A DNA stretch of 64,000 nucleotides from Natrialbaceae archaeon AArc-T1-2 (GCF_030273315.1 NZ_CP127174.1:2108001-2172000), one strand, 5' to 3'; numbered from the stretch's first letter, positions 1 through 7,698 are shown. The notes: a model not told the origin generated them from the letters alone. Translations and numbers: made by a program.

Positions 1-1
1 T

Positions 2-253
2 CCGGCACTGTTCGAGCCGTACCTCGATCGCAACGTCGGCACCCAGCGCGACTGGCACACCCTGTACGCGTCGATCACGGTCGGCGGAGTGTTCGTGTTC
101 ACGCTGGCGGCGCTTTCGGTTGGCCCGCTGTCGGCGGCCACCGCGCCGCTGGTCGCGGTTGCGATCAGCATCGCCATCCTCGTCGTCGCGGCCGTCCACC
201 ACACGGCCCGTCGGCCCGACGCCGCCCTTCCGCTTCCCGTTCCGTTCCGATAG
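2..253 (+). CDS. C-terminal part of an unknown membrane protein (5' truncated)
   Basis: The reading frame is open from the window edge to a TAG at 251-253 and gives 83 residues. Two hydrophobic stretches are visible, around residues 22-42 (LYASITVGGVFVFTLAALSVG) and 46-67 (ATAPLVAVAISIAILVVAAV), followed by a short basic/proline-rich tail. This looks like the last two helices of a polytopic inner-membrane protein. The family cannot be named from this piece. It converges on the SpoIIM-like gene, with a 44-bp gap. Confidence 0.55.
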   Translation, partial: PALFEPYLDRNVGTQRDWHTLYASITVGGVFVFTLAALSVGPLSAATAPLVAVAISIAILVVAAVHHTARRPDAALPLPVPFR

Positions 254-297
254 CGGGTCGAAGGCGCGTATACTGTCGGCTGTACGCCGTGTACGTG

Positions 298-1827
298 TTA
301 CACGAAGAGCCGGAAGTAATACGGGCTCACGAAGCCCTCGATGACCGCCGCGAGCGCGAGCAAGAGTCCGACTCCGACGAGCACCCAGAACGCCCGCTCG
401 AGTTCGTCGGCCAGCGTCGGTCGGTCGATCCGTCCTCGAACGGCTCGCCAGCCGACGACGCCGAGGTGGAACCCGAGTGCACCGGCGACGAGAATCGCCG
501 GGATCTCGACGATACCGTGGGGCACGACGAACGCGATCAACGCCTCGAGATCGACCTCCAGACGTGCGATAGCTCCGATGACGACCCCGTTGAACAGCAA
601 CGCCACGGCGGCCGGAATCGCGAGGGCGAATCCGCTGTAGGCTGTCGAGAGCGCGACCGTCCAGTTGTTCGCGAAGAACTCCGCCGTCGCAGCAGGCGGG
701 ATGTGACCCTCGAGCCGGGCCTCGATCGAGGTCGGGACGACGTCGACGAACGGCTCCGCGGCCGCCCAGCCGAGCCAGAACCCGCCGCCGATGAGCGCAA
801 GCGCGAGCGCGTGAAGACCAGGCGTTGCCCGGACGAACGCCCACAGCTCGTCCCACCCGCGTCGTAGGCCTCTCACGAACTGGGTTCGAAGCGACGATTC
901 GGGCATCGACGGCGGTGCCACCGTCCCCCGATAGTCTCCGTACAGGACCGTCTTCAGCAGATCGAGCGCGGGTAACACGAGCAGGAGGACGAGAAGCGAG
1001 GCGACGCTTTCGGCGCCGACGAACGCGAGCGTCGACAACGCCGTCGTGACCCCGACGAGGACGCCGATCGAGACGACGTAGTAAAACGCCGCCGGGACCG
1101 GGCGTCGTCTGACGAAGCCGGCGCTTCGTGTTACCGACGCGAAGACGCCGACGGTATCGACGACGACCGCGACCGGTGCGAACGCAAACAGCGCACGAAC
1201 GACTGCGACGACGACGAGCCACACGAGCCCGCCGAGGAGCACGACGGGCACGGCAAGCAGCTGTTCGCCGGTCGCTGCGGCGACGACACCGGCTGTCAGT
1301 GCGGTCGCCGCTCCGATCACGACCGCCGCGGTGAGCCAGAGGACGATCTCGAGAACGTACAACCCGAGAAACGTCAGCCAGTGCCGGCGAGCGCCGGCGA
1401 GGGCGGCCACGAGTCCGCGTTCGTCCCGCAGACGTCCATCACAGGCTGCAAGCTGGGCTGCGCCGACGACGGCGTACAGGACGAACGCGACGAGCGCTGC
1501 TATCGCCGTCGTTACGGCGGCAATAGCGACGACGGGCGTCGGAAACAACGCCTCGAGCACCGGCTCGAGCCCGTCGATCCAGTCGGCGAACGCATCCGGG
1601 TCGGTCTCGGGGTCCGGCGGCTCGAGATCCTGTGCGATCAGTTCCGTTCGGACGGTCTCGAGTCGGCCGGTCGTCTCGAGATAGAAGGCGGCGACGGCGA
1701 CTCCGAGAAACGGGACGACACGAGCGATCGCGGGAACGGCAGCTCCGAACACGTAGACGGGCAACAGCCCCGCTGGCCGCTGGCGAAGCGTCGCGACGAC
1801 GGCGCTGACGGCCCTCGAGAGTCTCAT
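298..1827 (-). CDS. SpoIIM (stage II sporulation protein M)/DUF95-type membrane protein
   Basis: This is a polytopic membrane protein of 509 residues. The N-terminal two thirds hold about six hydrophobic segments in a haloarchaeal-type membrane region. The C-terminal part, roughly residues 320-509, matches the SpoIIM/DUF95 pattern: a helix rich in Gly/Trp (GGGFWLGWAAAE), a region with FFANNW, then the NGVVIGAI and PHGIVEIPAILVAGALG signature. In archaea DUF95 proteins have no sporulation role and their function is unknown. The ATG at 1827 follows an AT-rich stretch (ttaacttacc about 30 nt upstream). The DUF1616 gene lies upstream on the same strand with a 108-bp gap, so co-transcription is possible. 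Confidence 0.8.
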   Translation of the reverse strand: MRLSRAVSAVVATLRQRPAGLLPVYVFGAAVPAIARVVPFLGVAVAAFYLETTGRLETVRTELIAQDLEPPDPETDPDAFADWIDGLEPVLEALFPTPVVAIAAVTTAIAALVAFVLYAVVGAAQLAACDGRLRDERGLVAALAGARRHWLTFLGLYVLEIVLWLTAAVVIGAATALTAGVVAAATGEQLLAVPVVLLGGLVWLVVVAVVRALFAFAPVAVVVDTVGVFASVTRSAGFVRRRPVPAAFYYVVSIGVLVGVTTALSTLAFVGAESVASLLVLLLVLPALDLLKTVLYGDYRGTVAPPSMPESSLRTQFVRGLRRGWDELWAFVRATPGLHALALALIGGGFWLGWAAAEPFVDVVPTSIEARLEGHIPPAATAEFFANNWTVALSTAYSGFALAIPAAVALLFNGVVIGAIARLEVDLEALIAFVVPHGIVEIPAILVAGALGFHLGVVGWRAVRGRIDRPTLADELERAFWVLVGVGLLLALAAVIEGFVSPYYFRLFV

Positions 1828-1935
1828 ATTCCGGTCGTTAAACGACTGGTAAGTTAAGTGACCTGCTCGGCCACGACGCGGTGGCGATCACACGACAGCG
1901 ATCGACGGCGATCCGACGTCGACGGTCGCGAACGA

Positions 1936-3249
1936 TCACTCGTCATCGGTGAGCAGACCGTCGACGGCGTCGAAGAGGCTGCTCGCCCCGTCTTCGACGT
2001 CGTCGATCCCGGCGTCGTCACCGTCTTCGCCCTCGTCGTCGGTGTCTTCTTCCTCGGCTTCGACGTCGTCGGCATCATCGTCTTCGGTTTCGGCGTCGTC
2101 AGTGTCTTCATCCTCGGCTTCGGCGTCGTCAGTGTCTTCACCCTCGGCTTCGGCGTCGTCAGTGTCCTCATCCTCGGATTCGGCGTCGTCAGTGTCCTCA
2201 TCCTCGGCTTCGGCGTCGGCGTCCTCACCTTCGGCTTCGCCCTCGTCTTCGTCGCCGTCGCCTCCATCGACCGTAACCCAGAAGAACGTATCCTCGAGGG
2301 CGTTTTCCCGGGTTGGTTCGGCCGGTGGATCGTCGTCGTAGAGGAGCACCACGATACGGACGGTATCGTCCGTCGCAGTCGGTGTGATCGCGCGGTCGAT
2401 CGTCATCGCTTCGCCGTCATCGACCTGGGCCGGAACCGCCTCCAGGGTGGTTCGATCGGTGACCGTCCCGTCTTCGACCGTCTGTTGTTGGACCACCACC
2501 GTGTACTCGCGAGGTTCGCCTTCGTGGTTCTCGATCCCGACGACGACCGGGATGGATTCACCCGGTTCGACGCTCGAGGGGAACTGTCCGGCTACCAGTT
2601 CTCCGTCGTCTTCGGTGTACAGACCGAGCTCCGTGAACTCGCTTGCCGACTGTGGTGAGACGAACGCCGCCGCCAGCGTCACGCCTGCAGCGACGATCGC
2701 GAGTACGAGCAGAATCGACGTCGCCGTCGCGACGGCACTCTCCCCGCGAGCGCGATAAAGCGGCCCGAGGACTGTCGTTAGTGGGACGGTAAATCGCTCG
2801 GCGACGGGGAGTCGGATGCGTCGAACGACGGCGAGCTGTGAGAAGACGATGGCGACGAACGCGAACGCGGCAGCGGCCGATTCTGCCTCCAGCCCCCACC
2901 CGGTCGCGGAGAGGACGATGCCGGCGACCGGAACGATCGCGATCGAAAGTGCGAGCGCGAGTCCGAGTCGCTCGACGACGTCGACACCGCGAGGACGCAC
3001 GTTCGTGATCGACGTCGACCGGCTCCGCCTGGACGCTCGAGGCGCTGCCGGGAACAGGACCGACACGAGTGCGTACCCGGGGAAAAACAGGATGAGCGGG
3101 ATGGCGGCGATGAACCGGAGTTCGCTGCCGGCGCCGTACGACGTCACGACGTAGTACGCGAGACCTGCCGCGAGCGATACTGCAGCGAGGTCGGTCGGGT
3201 ACCGGCGTACGGACGCCAGCCGGCTCACCGTCGTCTCTCGAAGGCTCAT
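1936..3249 (-). CDS. DUF1616-family membrane protein with acidic C-terminal repeats
   Basis: The protein has 437 residues. The first ~190 contain about four to five membrane helices with the DUF1616 look (LRFIAAIPLILFFPGYALVS near residue 45). They are followed by an extracytoplasmic beta-rich domain, about residues 200-330, with CARDB-like strands (IPVVVGIENHEGEPREYTVVV). The last ~110 residues are almost pure Asp/Glu/Ala/Thr, built of imperfect ten-residue units around DTDDAEAEDE. DUF1616 proteins occur in haloarchaeal cell-surface gene clusters, but their role is not established. The acidic tail is encoded by tandem DNA repeats (about 2030-2230) and is probably variable in length. Confidence 0.75.
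   Translation of the reverse strand: MSLRETTVSRLASVRRYPTDLAAVSLAAGLAYYVVTSYGAGSELRFIAAIPLILFFPGYALVSVLFPAAPRASRRSRSTSITNVRPRGVDVVERLGLALALSIAIVPVAGIVLSATGWGLEAESAAAAFAFVAIVFSQLAVVRRIRLPVAERFTVPLTTVLGPLYRARGESAVATATSILLVLAIVAAGVTLAAAFVSPQSASEFTELGLYTEDDGELVAGQFPSSVEPGESIPVVVGIENHEGEPREYTVVVQQQTVEDGTVTDRTTLEAVPAQVDDGEAMTIDRAITPTATDDTVRIVVLLYDDDPPAEPTRENALEDTFFWVTVDGGDGDEDEGEAEGEDADAEAEDEDTDDAESEDEDTDDAEAEGEDTDDAEAEDEDTDDAETEDDDADDVEAEEEDTDDEGEDGDDAGIDDVEDGASSLFDAVDGLLTDDE
2028..2232. repeat. Tandem ~30-bp repeats encoding the acidic tail of the DUF1616 protein
   Basis: Units containing gtcgtcagtgtcttcatcctcggcttcggc-like sequence recur about six times with small changes. They encode (D/E)DTDDAEAE on the minus strand. 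The array is inside the coding frame and keeps it open. It also opens long false reading frames on the plus strand. Confidence 0.7.
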
Positions 3250-3550
3250 CGTCGGATCACCGGCTGACGATAGTCGTCATACTGCCGGGAGCTGCTGTGG
3301 AAATCAGCTACCATTCTCGAGTCGTCAACCCGATCACGTTTCGTCGGCTTTGTTATGTCCGCGATACCGCCGTATCACGATCTTCCGTCCCGGCGTGATA
3401 CTCCCGCCTACTCGTCGTGTCCAGCGCAGACGGGTCGAGAGCAAAAGCACTGGTTCCGTCTCCACCGACTCCCATCCGGACCGTAACGTAGCGGTGGTTC
3501 CTCACGATTTCAGTGGTTTCGTCGGTACAGGTCTCTCACGCGCGAAAACG
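3250..3550. other. Intergenic region between DUF1616 and PadR genes
   Basis: About 300 bp upstream of the DUF1616 gene and downstream of the PadR-like gene. I see no convincing small gene, RNA or repeat. The likely content is the DUF1616 promoter near the 3250 end. Confidence 0.4.
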
Positions 3551-3826
3551 CTAAAACTCCATGTACTGTTCTTCCCACTCGCGTCGCTCGCGGATCCGTC
3601 GGCGCCCGTCATCGGTGATCGCGTAGTAGTTCGTTCGCCTGTCGAGTTGGCCCTTCTCTACCAGCTCTTTGTTGACGAGTGTATCGAGGTTCGGGTACAG
3701 TCGTCCGTGGTTGATTTCCGAACTGTAGTACTTTTCGACTTCTTCTTTAACAGACTGGCCGGACGGTCGATCCGAACCGGCGATCACGTACAGGAGGTCA
3801 CGCTGAAACCCGGTCAGGTCGTGCAT
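3551..3826 (-). CDS. PadR-family winged-helix transcriptional regulator
   Basis: The 91 residues form a single PadR-type winged helix. LTGFQRDLLYVIAG is the first helix, GQSVKEEVEKYYSSEINHGRLYPNLDTLVNKELVEKG is the recognition region and RTNYYAITDDGRRRI is the wing. The motif INHGRLYPNLDTLV corresponds to the PadR signature GxLYPxLxxL. Such short members (subfamily without a long C-terminal dimerisation helix) are common in haloarchaea and act as dimeric repressors. An imperfect dyad lies 32-45 bp upstream of the ATG (see separate entry), which suggests autoregulation. The target genes are not evident from the neighbours. Confidence 0.85.
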   Translation of the reverse strand: MHDLTGFQRDLLYVIAGSDRPSGQSVKEEVEKYYSSEINHGRLYPNLDTLVNKELVEKGQLDRRTNYYAITDDGRRRIRERREWEEQYMEF

Positions 3827-3857
3827 TGCTCAATCACGTAGACCGTTCCGATGACTA

Positions 3858-3871
3858 GATAATTTGTTATC
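3858..3871. promoter_or_regulatory. Dyad upstream of the PadR gene, possible operator
   Basis: GATAATTTGTTATC has perfect 5-bp arms (GATAA/TTATC) around a 4-bp centre. It is placed 32-45 bp before the PadR start codon, just upstream of where a leaderless archaeal promoter would lie. Its use as a PadR operator is inference. Confidence 0.3.
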
Positions 3872-4186
3872 CGCTTCGTACAGTGATTTCCCCGATCGTT
3901 TCATGTTGTATTCAGGGAAGAAAAGTGTCTGGTCTCGTGACTGACTTCCGTTCGTATACGTAGCCGACATCGAATCGAACAGCACCATCAACTAACGCCC
4001 AAATTCGGTTGTGCTGGCAGCTATCGGTCGGGACACCGACGGTTTCAGGGCCGCGTACCCTCAGGAATCGGAACCGTCACCGAGCCGTAACTGACGAGAG
4101 AGTCGGCGCTGACGTCACGACCGACGGCGAACGATCTCCCCTCCCCTACTGCATCTGGGTCGATCGAACGGACGACGAGCTGTACG
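3872..4186. other. Intergenic region upstream of the PadR gene
   Basis: About 315 bp between the PadR dyad and the 3' end of the next regulator gene. A 68-codon frame opens at 4009, but it has no family signature, promoter or codon bias that I can support. I list no gene here. Confidence 0.35.
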
Positions 4187-4519
4187 CTACTGGCGTTCGT
4201 CGGACGAAAAGATAGTCACGTCGATCCCGTCGGCGTCGATGTCGACGCTCAAGTGATCGACGGTCGCCTCGTACGCCGTCGTGTGTGAGCCGTCCTCCTC
4301 GAACCTGATACACTCCGCGAGGAGATCGCTCTCGAGGAGATCGTTGATTCGTCGATAGACCGTCGCCGACGAACTGTCAGTTCGGTCGGTCAGCTCGGTT
4401 GCCGTCCGCGGTCGTTCGCTCGTCGCGACGAGGATGATACGTGCACAGTCGTCACCGAGCGCGTCGAGCGCGGCATTTCGAGTCGATTCCACCGTCGAGT
4501 TGTTTGCCTGTCCGGACAT
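4187..4519 (-). CDS. Small winged-helix (ArsR-like) transcriptional regulator
   Basis: The 110-residue protein carries a winged-helix domain in residues 15-75. ALDALGDDCARIILVAT is followed by PRTATELTDRTDSSSATVYRRINDLLESDLL, a typical haloarchaeal ArsR/GntR-like helix-turn-helix in which the SSSATVYRRINDL helix contacts DNA. A short beta wing (DGSHTTAYEATVDHLSVDI) and a C-terminal strand follow. No metal-binding cysteines are present, so it is unlikely to be a metal sensor. It has no close operon partner, and its regulon is unknown. Confidence 0.8.
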   Translation of the reverse strand: MSGQANNSTVESTRNAALDALGDDCARIILVATSERPRTATELTDRTDSSSATVYRRINDLLESDLLAECIRFEEDGSHTTAYEATVDHLSVDIDADGIDVTIFSSDERQ

Positions 4520-4960
4520 TATCGTCAGACCTACGTGTCGTAGGCGCGGGGGGTTCGCTCCCAGCGGGGAGGGGACTATTCACGGTCGAACGTCGGCCCG
4601 TCCGATCATCTCGGCAGCACTTCCAGCGATATAATCTGTAACTCGACATGGTATTTTATAACGACGTACTTTATTCCGAGAAGTGCGAACATATACCGAC
4701 GAAATATCACATTTCGGGGCCGAAATGAGGAGTTTCGAACTGTTTTGCGAGGTCGTAACAGTGCGTTTGAATACAGAATGCTGGACAATCCGACTGAATC
4801 CGGATTGACGCCACGAGCAGCGGAACTGGCGAAAACCACCTTCTCGAGGTGATGTTCCGCCGAAAACGCGTCGGAAATTGGGTATTTACCAGCTGGCCGA
4901 AACCACTCCCCAGGTGAACAGTCTACGTCCTTTATTCACGTCTGAGAGCCCCGTAGTAGT
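4520..4960. other. AT-rich intergenic region
   Basis: About 440 bp, clearly poorer in GC than its surroundings between 4620 and 4930 (for example gtattttataacgacg and gcgaacatataccg). Short frames occur on both strands but none has a recognisable product. The 3' end contains the promoter of the small gene at 4961. The lower GC may mark decayed foreign DNA. Confidence 0.4.
4931..4938 (+). promoter_or_regulatory. BoxA (TATA) for the small ORF at 4961
   Basis: TTTATTCA lies 23-30 bp before the ATG at 4961. This is the spacing expected for a leaderless haloarchaeal transcript. It supports the otherwise weak small gene. Confidence 0.45.
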
Positions 4961-5128
4961 ATGTCCGAACGACGTTTCCGTAGCGCCACGCGCACGTCTC
5001 GCGTCGCGCGCCAGTCGGTTGCGAGCGTACCGTTCGGGCACCACGATGGCGAATCGAGCGACAGGTACTCACTCGGCCGCGACGGCCGAGTGACACTGTA
5101 CCCTTTCCACATCCCACGACAACGATGA
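4961..5128 (+). CDS. Small basic hypothetical protein, translationally coupled to the DUF7563 gene
   Basis: A 55-residue frame starts at ATG 4961 (MSERRFRSATRTSRVARQSV...) and ends in a TGA that shares bases with the next ATG (ATGA, 5125-5128). The N-terminal third is Arg-rich and the rest is polar. There is no signal or membrane segment. The TATA-like box 23-30 bp upstream and the coupling overlap argue that it is a real leader cistron. I do not recognise a family. It could instead be a long 5' region of the zinc-finger gene. Confidence 0.45.
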   Translation: MSERRFRSATRTSRVARQSVASVPFGHHDGESSDRYSLGRDGRVTLYPFHIPRQR

Positions 5129-5316
5129 ACTCAACTCGCACGAACTGGCGACCGATGGAATCGTCGACAGCCGGCGCTCGCTGTCGAAACTGCGGCACGC
5201 ACGTTACCCAGCAGTTCGCCCGCGTTTTCGGAGACAACGGCGACGTCGTCCACGGCTGTCCTGCCTGTACGACGTACCGGGAGATGCAATCCGGAGGACA
5301 CCTCCCGGGTGAGTGA
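5125..5316 (+). CDS. Small haloarchaeal zinc-finger protein (DUF7563-like)
   Basis: The 63 residues have two zinc-ligand pairs, CRNCG near residue 20 and CPACTTY near residue 46, separated by HVTQQFARVFGDNGDVVHG. This matches a short haloarchaeal family (DUF7563, name from memory) predicted to fold as one treble-clef-like zinc finger. The start used is the ATG at 5125, overlapping the preceding stop. A second in-frame ATG at 5155 would still include both Cys pairs. The function is unknown. Such proteins probably bind nucleic acid or protein partners. Confidence 0.75.
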   Translation: MNSTRTNWRPMESSTAGARCRNCGTHVTQQFARVFGDNGDVVHGCPACTTYREMQSGGHLPGE

Positions 5317-5589
5317 CGGTCCCGATCGGAGCCAGCTCGCTCGAGACGATCGAACGCGACGAAGTTTTGCTTTTGTGACGGATAGACAGTTCACGACGTC
5401 GCGAACGCTCACCGAACCGTAACCGCGCGTAGCGCCGGCCGGTTCAGTCGGTGACACTACGTTCTTATACTTAAATTAGCATTATCAGTCATGCAGTACC
5501 TTCATGCACACAGTTCCAGAACCAATGAACATATGATGGTAGGTGGTGGAGACCGATTCACAACGCGAGTCGAACGACTCCTGTGATGT

Positions 5590-5639
5590 ATGTCGGTACA
5601 GACTAGCCGTTCTGACTCGCTTGCAGAAAGTCAGATCTT
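5590..5639 (+). pseudogene. 5' fragment of a DUF7344-like gene cut by the IS element
   Basis: ATG 5590 opens a frame reading MSVQTSRSDSLAESQI, then stops being colinear where the IS begins. Removing the IS and one copy of the 8-bp duplication joins it in frame to FHVLGNDRRRAIVQ at 7087, which rebuilds the normal N-terminus of the DUF7344 winged-helix protein. An AT-rich promoter-like stretch (cttatacttaaatt) lies at about 5465-5480. The original product would be 169 residues. Confidence 0.75.
5632..5639. repeat. Left copy of 8-bp target site duplication (CAGATCTT)
   Basis: CAGATCTT immediately precedes the left inverted repeat of the IS. It is repeated exactly after the right end at 7082-7089. 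Confidence 0.9.
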
Positions 5640-5665
5640 GGTCGTGTCCCAAACTCGTCTAGAGT
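5640..5665 (+). repeat. Left terminal inverted repeat of the ISH6 element
   Basis: Begins GGTCGTGTCCCAAACTCG and pairs with 7056-7081 with four mismatches, all in the outer half. Confidence 0.9.
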
Positions 5666-5721
5666 CGTAACTGACTCCTGTGGAAACAGGGTCACCTCTG
5701 GTACCTACCCCGAAGTGACCC

Positions 5722-7062
5722 ATGCACGCCACAATCGACGCGCAAGTCACGGTTAGCATCGACTTAGACAAAACGCTACCGCTTGCCACTCTCGCTGAAT
5801 CTCTCACAGAGCTTCACCTCGAGGCGACGATCCTCGAGGAGCTTGTCAAAAGCCTCGACGAGCGCCTCGTCGAGGCGTACTGTGGGGAGAAACACGCGCG
5901 CGGAAACGGCGATCGCCGTTTCCAGCGCGCCGGAACCACAACACGAACAGCTGTGACAACCGCAGGAGAGCACGAATTTTCCCTTCATCACGTCAAAGAC
6001 ACCGCTGCCACCGGTGACGATCCTACCTACTTCCGCCCTCTCGAAGATCTCATCAAATTCGACGGGCAGCGCATCTATCAAGAGGATATTTCGCTCCAGA
6101 GTACCGAACTCGCTACGTCGCTCAGCTTTCGTGATGCCGTTGCCCACGGCGACGGCTTCACTCCGATGCCTTCGAGAACCACGATCAACCGCCGAGTCCG
6201 TGAGTACGGCAGCAAACTCGGTGACTTCGTTCGTGATCGGCTTCCTGGGACGAATGCAGACACTGTCGTTCCTGACGGAACGAAGTGTCATAGCCAGGAC
6301 GATCACTGCACGTACCACGACGTCAACGTCACTCTCGGACAGATCACCGAAGACAACGCGGAAACCACGCTCTTAGACGTCAATGTCAACGAACCGTGGG
6401 ACGATACAGCAGAAGATCTCGAAGAGAACGAGGCGATCACTGACGACGCGACGGTCGTCAGTGACGCCGAGGAATCCCTCGTCGACGCCTTCGAGACCAG
6501 CTATCGATCTCATCAGCTCGATCTCGTTCATGTCGGTCGAACGCTTGGATACAAGCTGTGGAAGGACGGTACCTTTTCGCTCAAAACGCGGAAAGCGATC
6601 GCCTCAGACGTCACAAACGACTTGTTCCATCTGAAAAACTCGGTTGCGCTCCATGCACCGAGGAATGAGCGTTTGGCGATCCGCGAGCGGATCGACCAAA
6701 CGCTCGAGAACCTCACGAAGGAGGCGTGGCGCTTAGAGCAACAGGACTCTCCAAAAGCAGCGGCGTACCTCCGAAAATGGGCACAAGCAACCGTCACATT
6801 CGCCGAACTCGCACTCGAGGGACAAGAGGTTCTGTGGACATCGAACGTGGTTGAACGAGCCATGGGCGAAATCTCGAAGCGGTGTAAAAACCAGTGGATG
6901 AGATGGACAGAGTCCGGCTTAGAATCGCTCCTCTGGCTCAATCTCGTGAGATATGCCGATTCCGAGCAGTTCGCGGCGTTCGCCGACGAACTGCTCGAGC
7001 GTTCAGCCAAAACAGCCATGACATTGGAGGTGTCAGTTGACGCTACCAGAGGCGAACTCTAG
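5722..7062 (+). CDS. ISH6-family transposase
   Basis: A 446-residue DDE-type transposase that fills the IS. It opens MHATIDAQVTVSIDLDKTLPL, followed by a helical N-terminal region with a zinc-like CGEKHARGNGDRRFQRAG segment. A central RNase-H-like fold follows: VVPDGTKCHSQDD carries a likely first catalytic Asp, VHVGRTLGYKLW lies in the middle, and WTSNVVERAMGEISKRCKNQWMRW is near the C-terminus with a likely catalytic Glu. Length and wording fit ISH6 transposases of haloarchaea. The stop codon lies within the right inverted repeat. No frameshift is seen, so it is probably active. Confidence 0.93.
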   Translation: MHATIDAQVTVSIDLDKTLPLATLAESLTELHLEATILEELVKSLDERLVEAYCGEKHARGNGDRRFQRAGTTTRTAVTTAGEHEFSLHHVKDTAATGDDPTYFRPLEDLIKFDGQRIYQEDISLQSTELATSLSFRDAVAHGDGFTPMPSRTTINRRVREYGSKLGDFVRDRLPGTNADTVVPDGTKCHSQDDHCTYHDVNVTLGQITEDNAETTLLDVNVNEPWDDTAEDLEENEAITDDATVVSDAEESLVDAFETSYRSHQLDLVHVGRTLGYKLWKDGTFSLKTRKAIASDVTNDLFHLKNSVALHAPRNERLAIRERIDQTLENLTKEAWRLEQQDSPKAAAYLRKWAQATVTFAELALEGQEVLWTSNVVERAMGEISKRCKNQWMRWTESGLESLLWLNLVRYADSEQFAAFADELLERSAKTAMTLEVSVDATRGEL

Positions 7063-7543
7063 ACGAGTTTGTGACGGGACCCAGATCTTTCACGTCCTCG
7101 GGAACGACAGGCGACGAGCGATCGTGCAACTGCTCGCAGAGCACCCCGATCACGTCGATGTCTCCGACGTCGCATCGGAGATCGCCGAACGGGAAACCGA
7201 CACGACGCCGGTTCCGAACAACCTCTATAAGAGCGTCTACGTCTCACTCCAGCAGACACATCTCCCCCAGCTCGAAGAAGACGCCATCATCGAGTACGAT
7301 CCCGAAGCGAAGACGATCCAGCCCGGCCCACACTTCGAGGACGTCCTCGAGTACGTCGACGGCGACCACGGCACCCAGGAGACCGTCCTCCAGTCGCACC
7401 TCGCACTCTGTGTGCTCGGCCTCGTGTTGATCGTCGTCTCCGGACTGGGGGTGCCGATCATCTCGAGCGTCGACCCCGTTCTGTGGGGCGTTATCGCGAT
7501 GCTCGGCGTCGCCGCGAGCAGCCTGTACAATCTGCTCGGGTGA
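7037..7543 (+). CDS. DUF7344-like winged-helix membrane protein with IS-derived N-terminus
   Basis: From QIFHVLGNDRRRAIVQLLAEH onward this is a haloarchaeal DUF7344-type protein. It has a winged helix (residues 18-100, including DVSDVASEIAERE and LYKSVYVSLQQTHLPQLEEDAIIEYD), then two C-terminal membrane helices (LALCVLGLVLIVVSGLG and PVLWGVIAMLGVAASSLYNLLG). The native first 16 codons were separated by the ISH6 insertion. The IS right end by chance supplies an in-frame TTG at 7037 and 15 codons (TLPEANSRRVCDGT), giving 168 residues, close to the native 169. Whether it is expressed depends on outward transcription from the IS. Otherwise it is a pseudogene. Such proteins are thought to be membrane-tethered regulators. 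Confidence 0.7.
   Translation: MTLPEANSRRVCDGTQIFHVLGNDRRRAIVQLLAEHPDHVDVSDVASEIAERETDTTPVPNNLYKSVYVSLQQTHLPQLEEDAIIEYDPEAKTIQPGPHFEDVLEYVDGDHGTQETVLQSHLALCVLGLVLIVVSGLGVPIISSVDPVLWGVIAMLGVAASSLYNLLG
7056..7081 (-). repeat. Right terminal inverted repeat of the ISH6 element
   Basis: The reverse complement begins GGTCCCGTCACAAACTCG and matches the left end. It contains the transposase stop codon and also the first in-frame codons of the downstream fused ORF. Confidence 0.9.
7082..7089. repeat. Right copy of 8-bp target site duplication
   Basis: CAGATCTT is identical to 5632-5639 and abuts the right inverted repeat of the IS. Confidence 0.9.
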
Positions 7544-7587
7544 CGACGAGTCGTCGACACCGGTAGGCCGCTCGAAAAAACGCTTTC

Positions 7588-7669
7588 ATAACGACGGCTG
7601 TCAATCGGTACCGGTGCAACCGAGACCCGTCTTGCGGTTGCACCGGAACATAGTCACAGCCATCATTAT
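7588..7669. repeat. Nested dyad/stem-loop element, copy 1
   Basis: The order of arms is ATAACGA (7588-7594), 2 nt, GCTGT (7597-7601), 9 nt, CCGGTGCAACCG (7611-7622), 12-nt loop, CGGTTGCACCGG (7635-7646), 9 nt, ACAGC (7656-7660), 2 nt, TCATTAT (7663-7669). The 12-bp and 5-bp stems are perfect and the outer 7-bp stem has one mismatch. It sits between convergent genes. A second copy with the same layout follows gyrA (42432-42512). It could be a bidirectional terminator, a structured RNA or a palindromic repeat element. Confidence 0.75.
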
Positions 7670-7698
7670 CAACCGATCAGCAACGGCTCGGCTTGCCC

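Larger units (their letters stand above)
5640..7081 (+). mobile_element. ISH6-family insertion sequence, complete (1442 bp)
   Basis: The element is bounded by imperfect 26-bp terminal inverted repeats (5640-5665 and 7056-7081; 22 of 26 positions match, with AAACTCGTCTAGAGT perfect). It is flanked by the 8-bp direct repeat CAGATCTT. It holds one full-length transposase gene. Length, 8-bp duplication and transposase all fit the haloarchaeal ISH6 family. The intact ends, open transposase and exact duplication point to a recent insertion. It lies inside the start of a DUF7344-type gene. Confidence 0.93.

Noticed and set aside
4009-4215. 68-codon frame between the two regulators
   Set aside because: No conserved features and it overlaps the end of the winged-helix gene.
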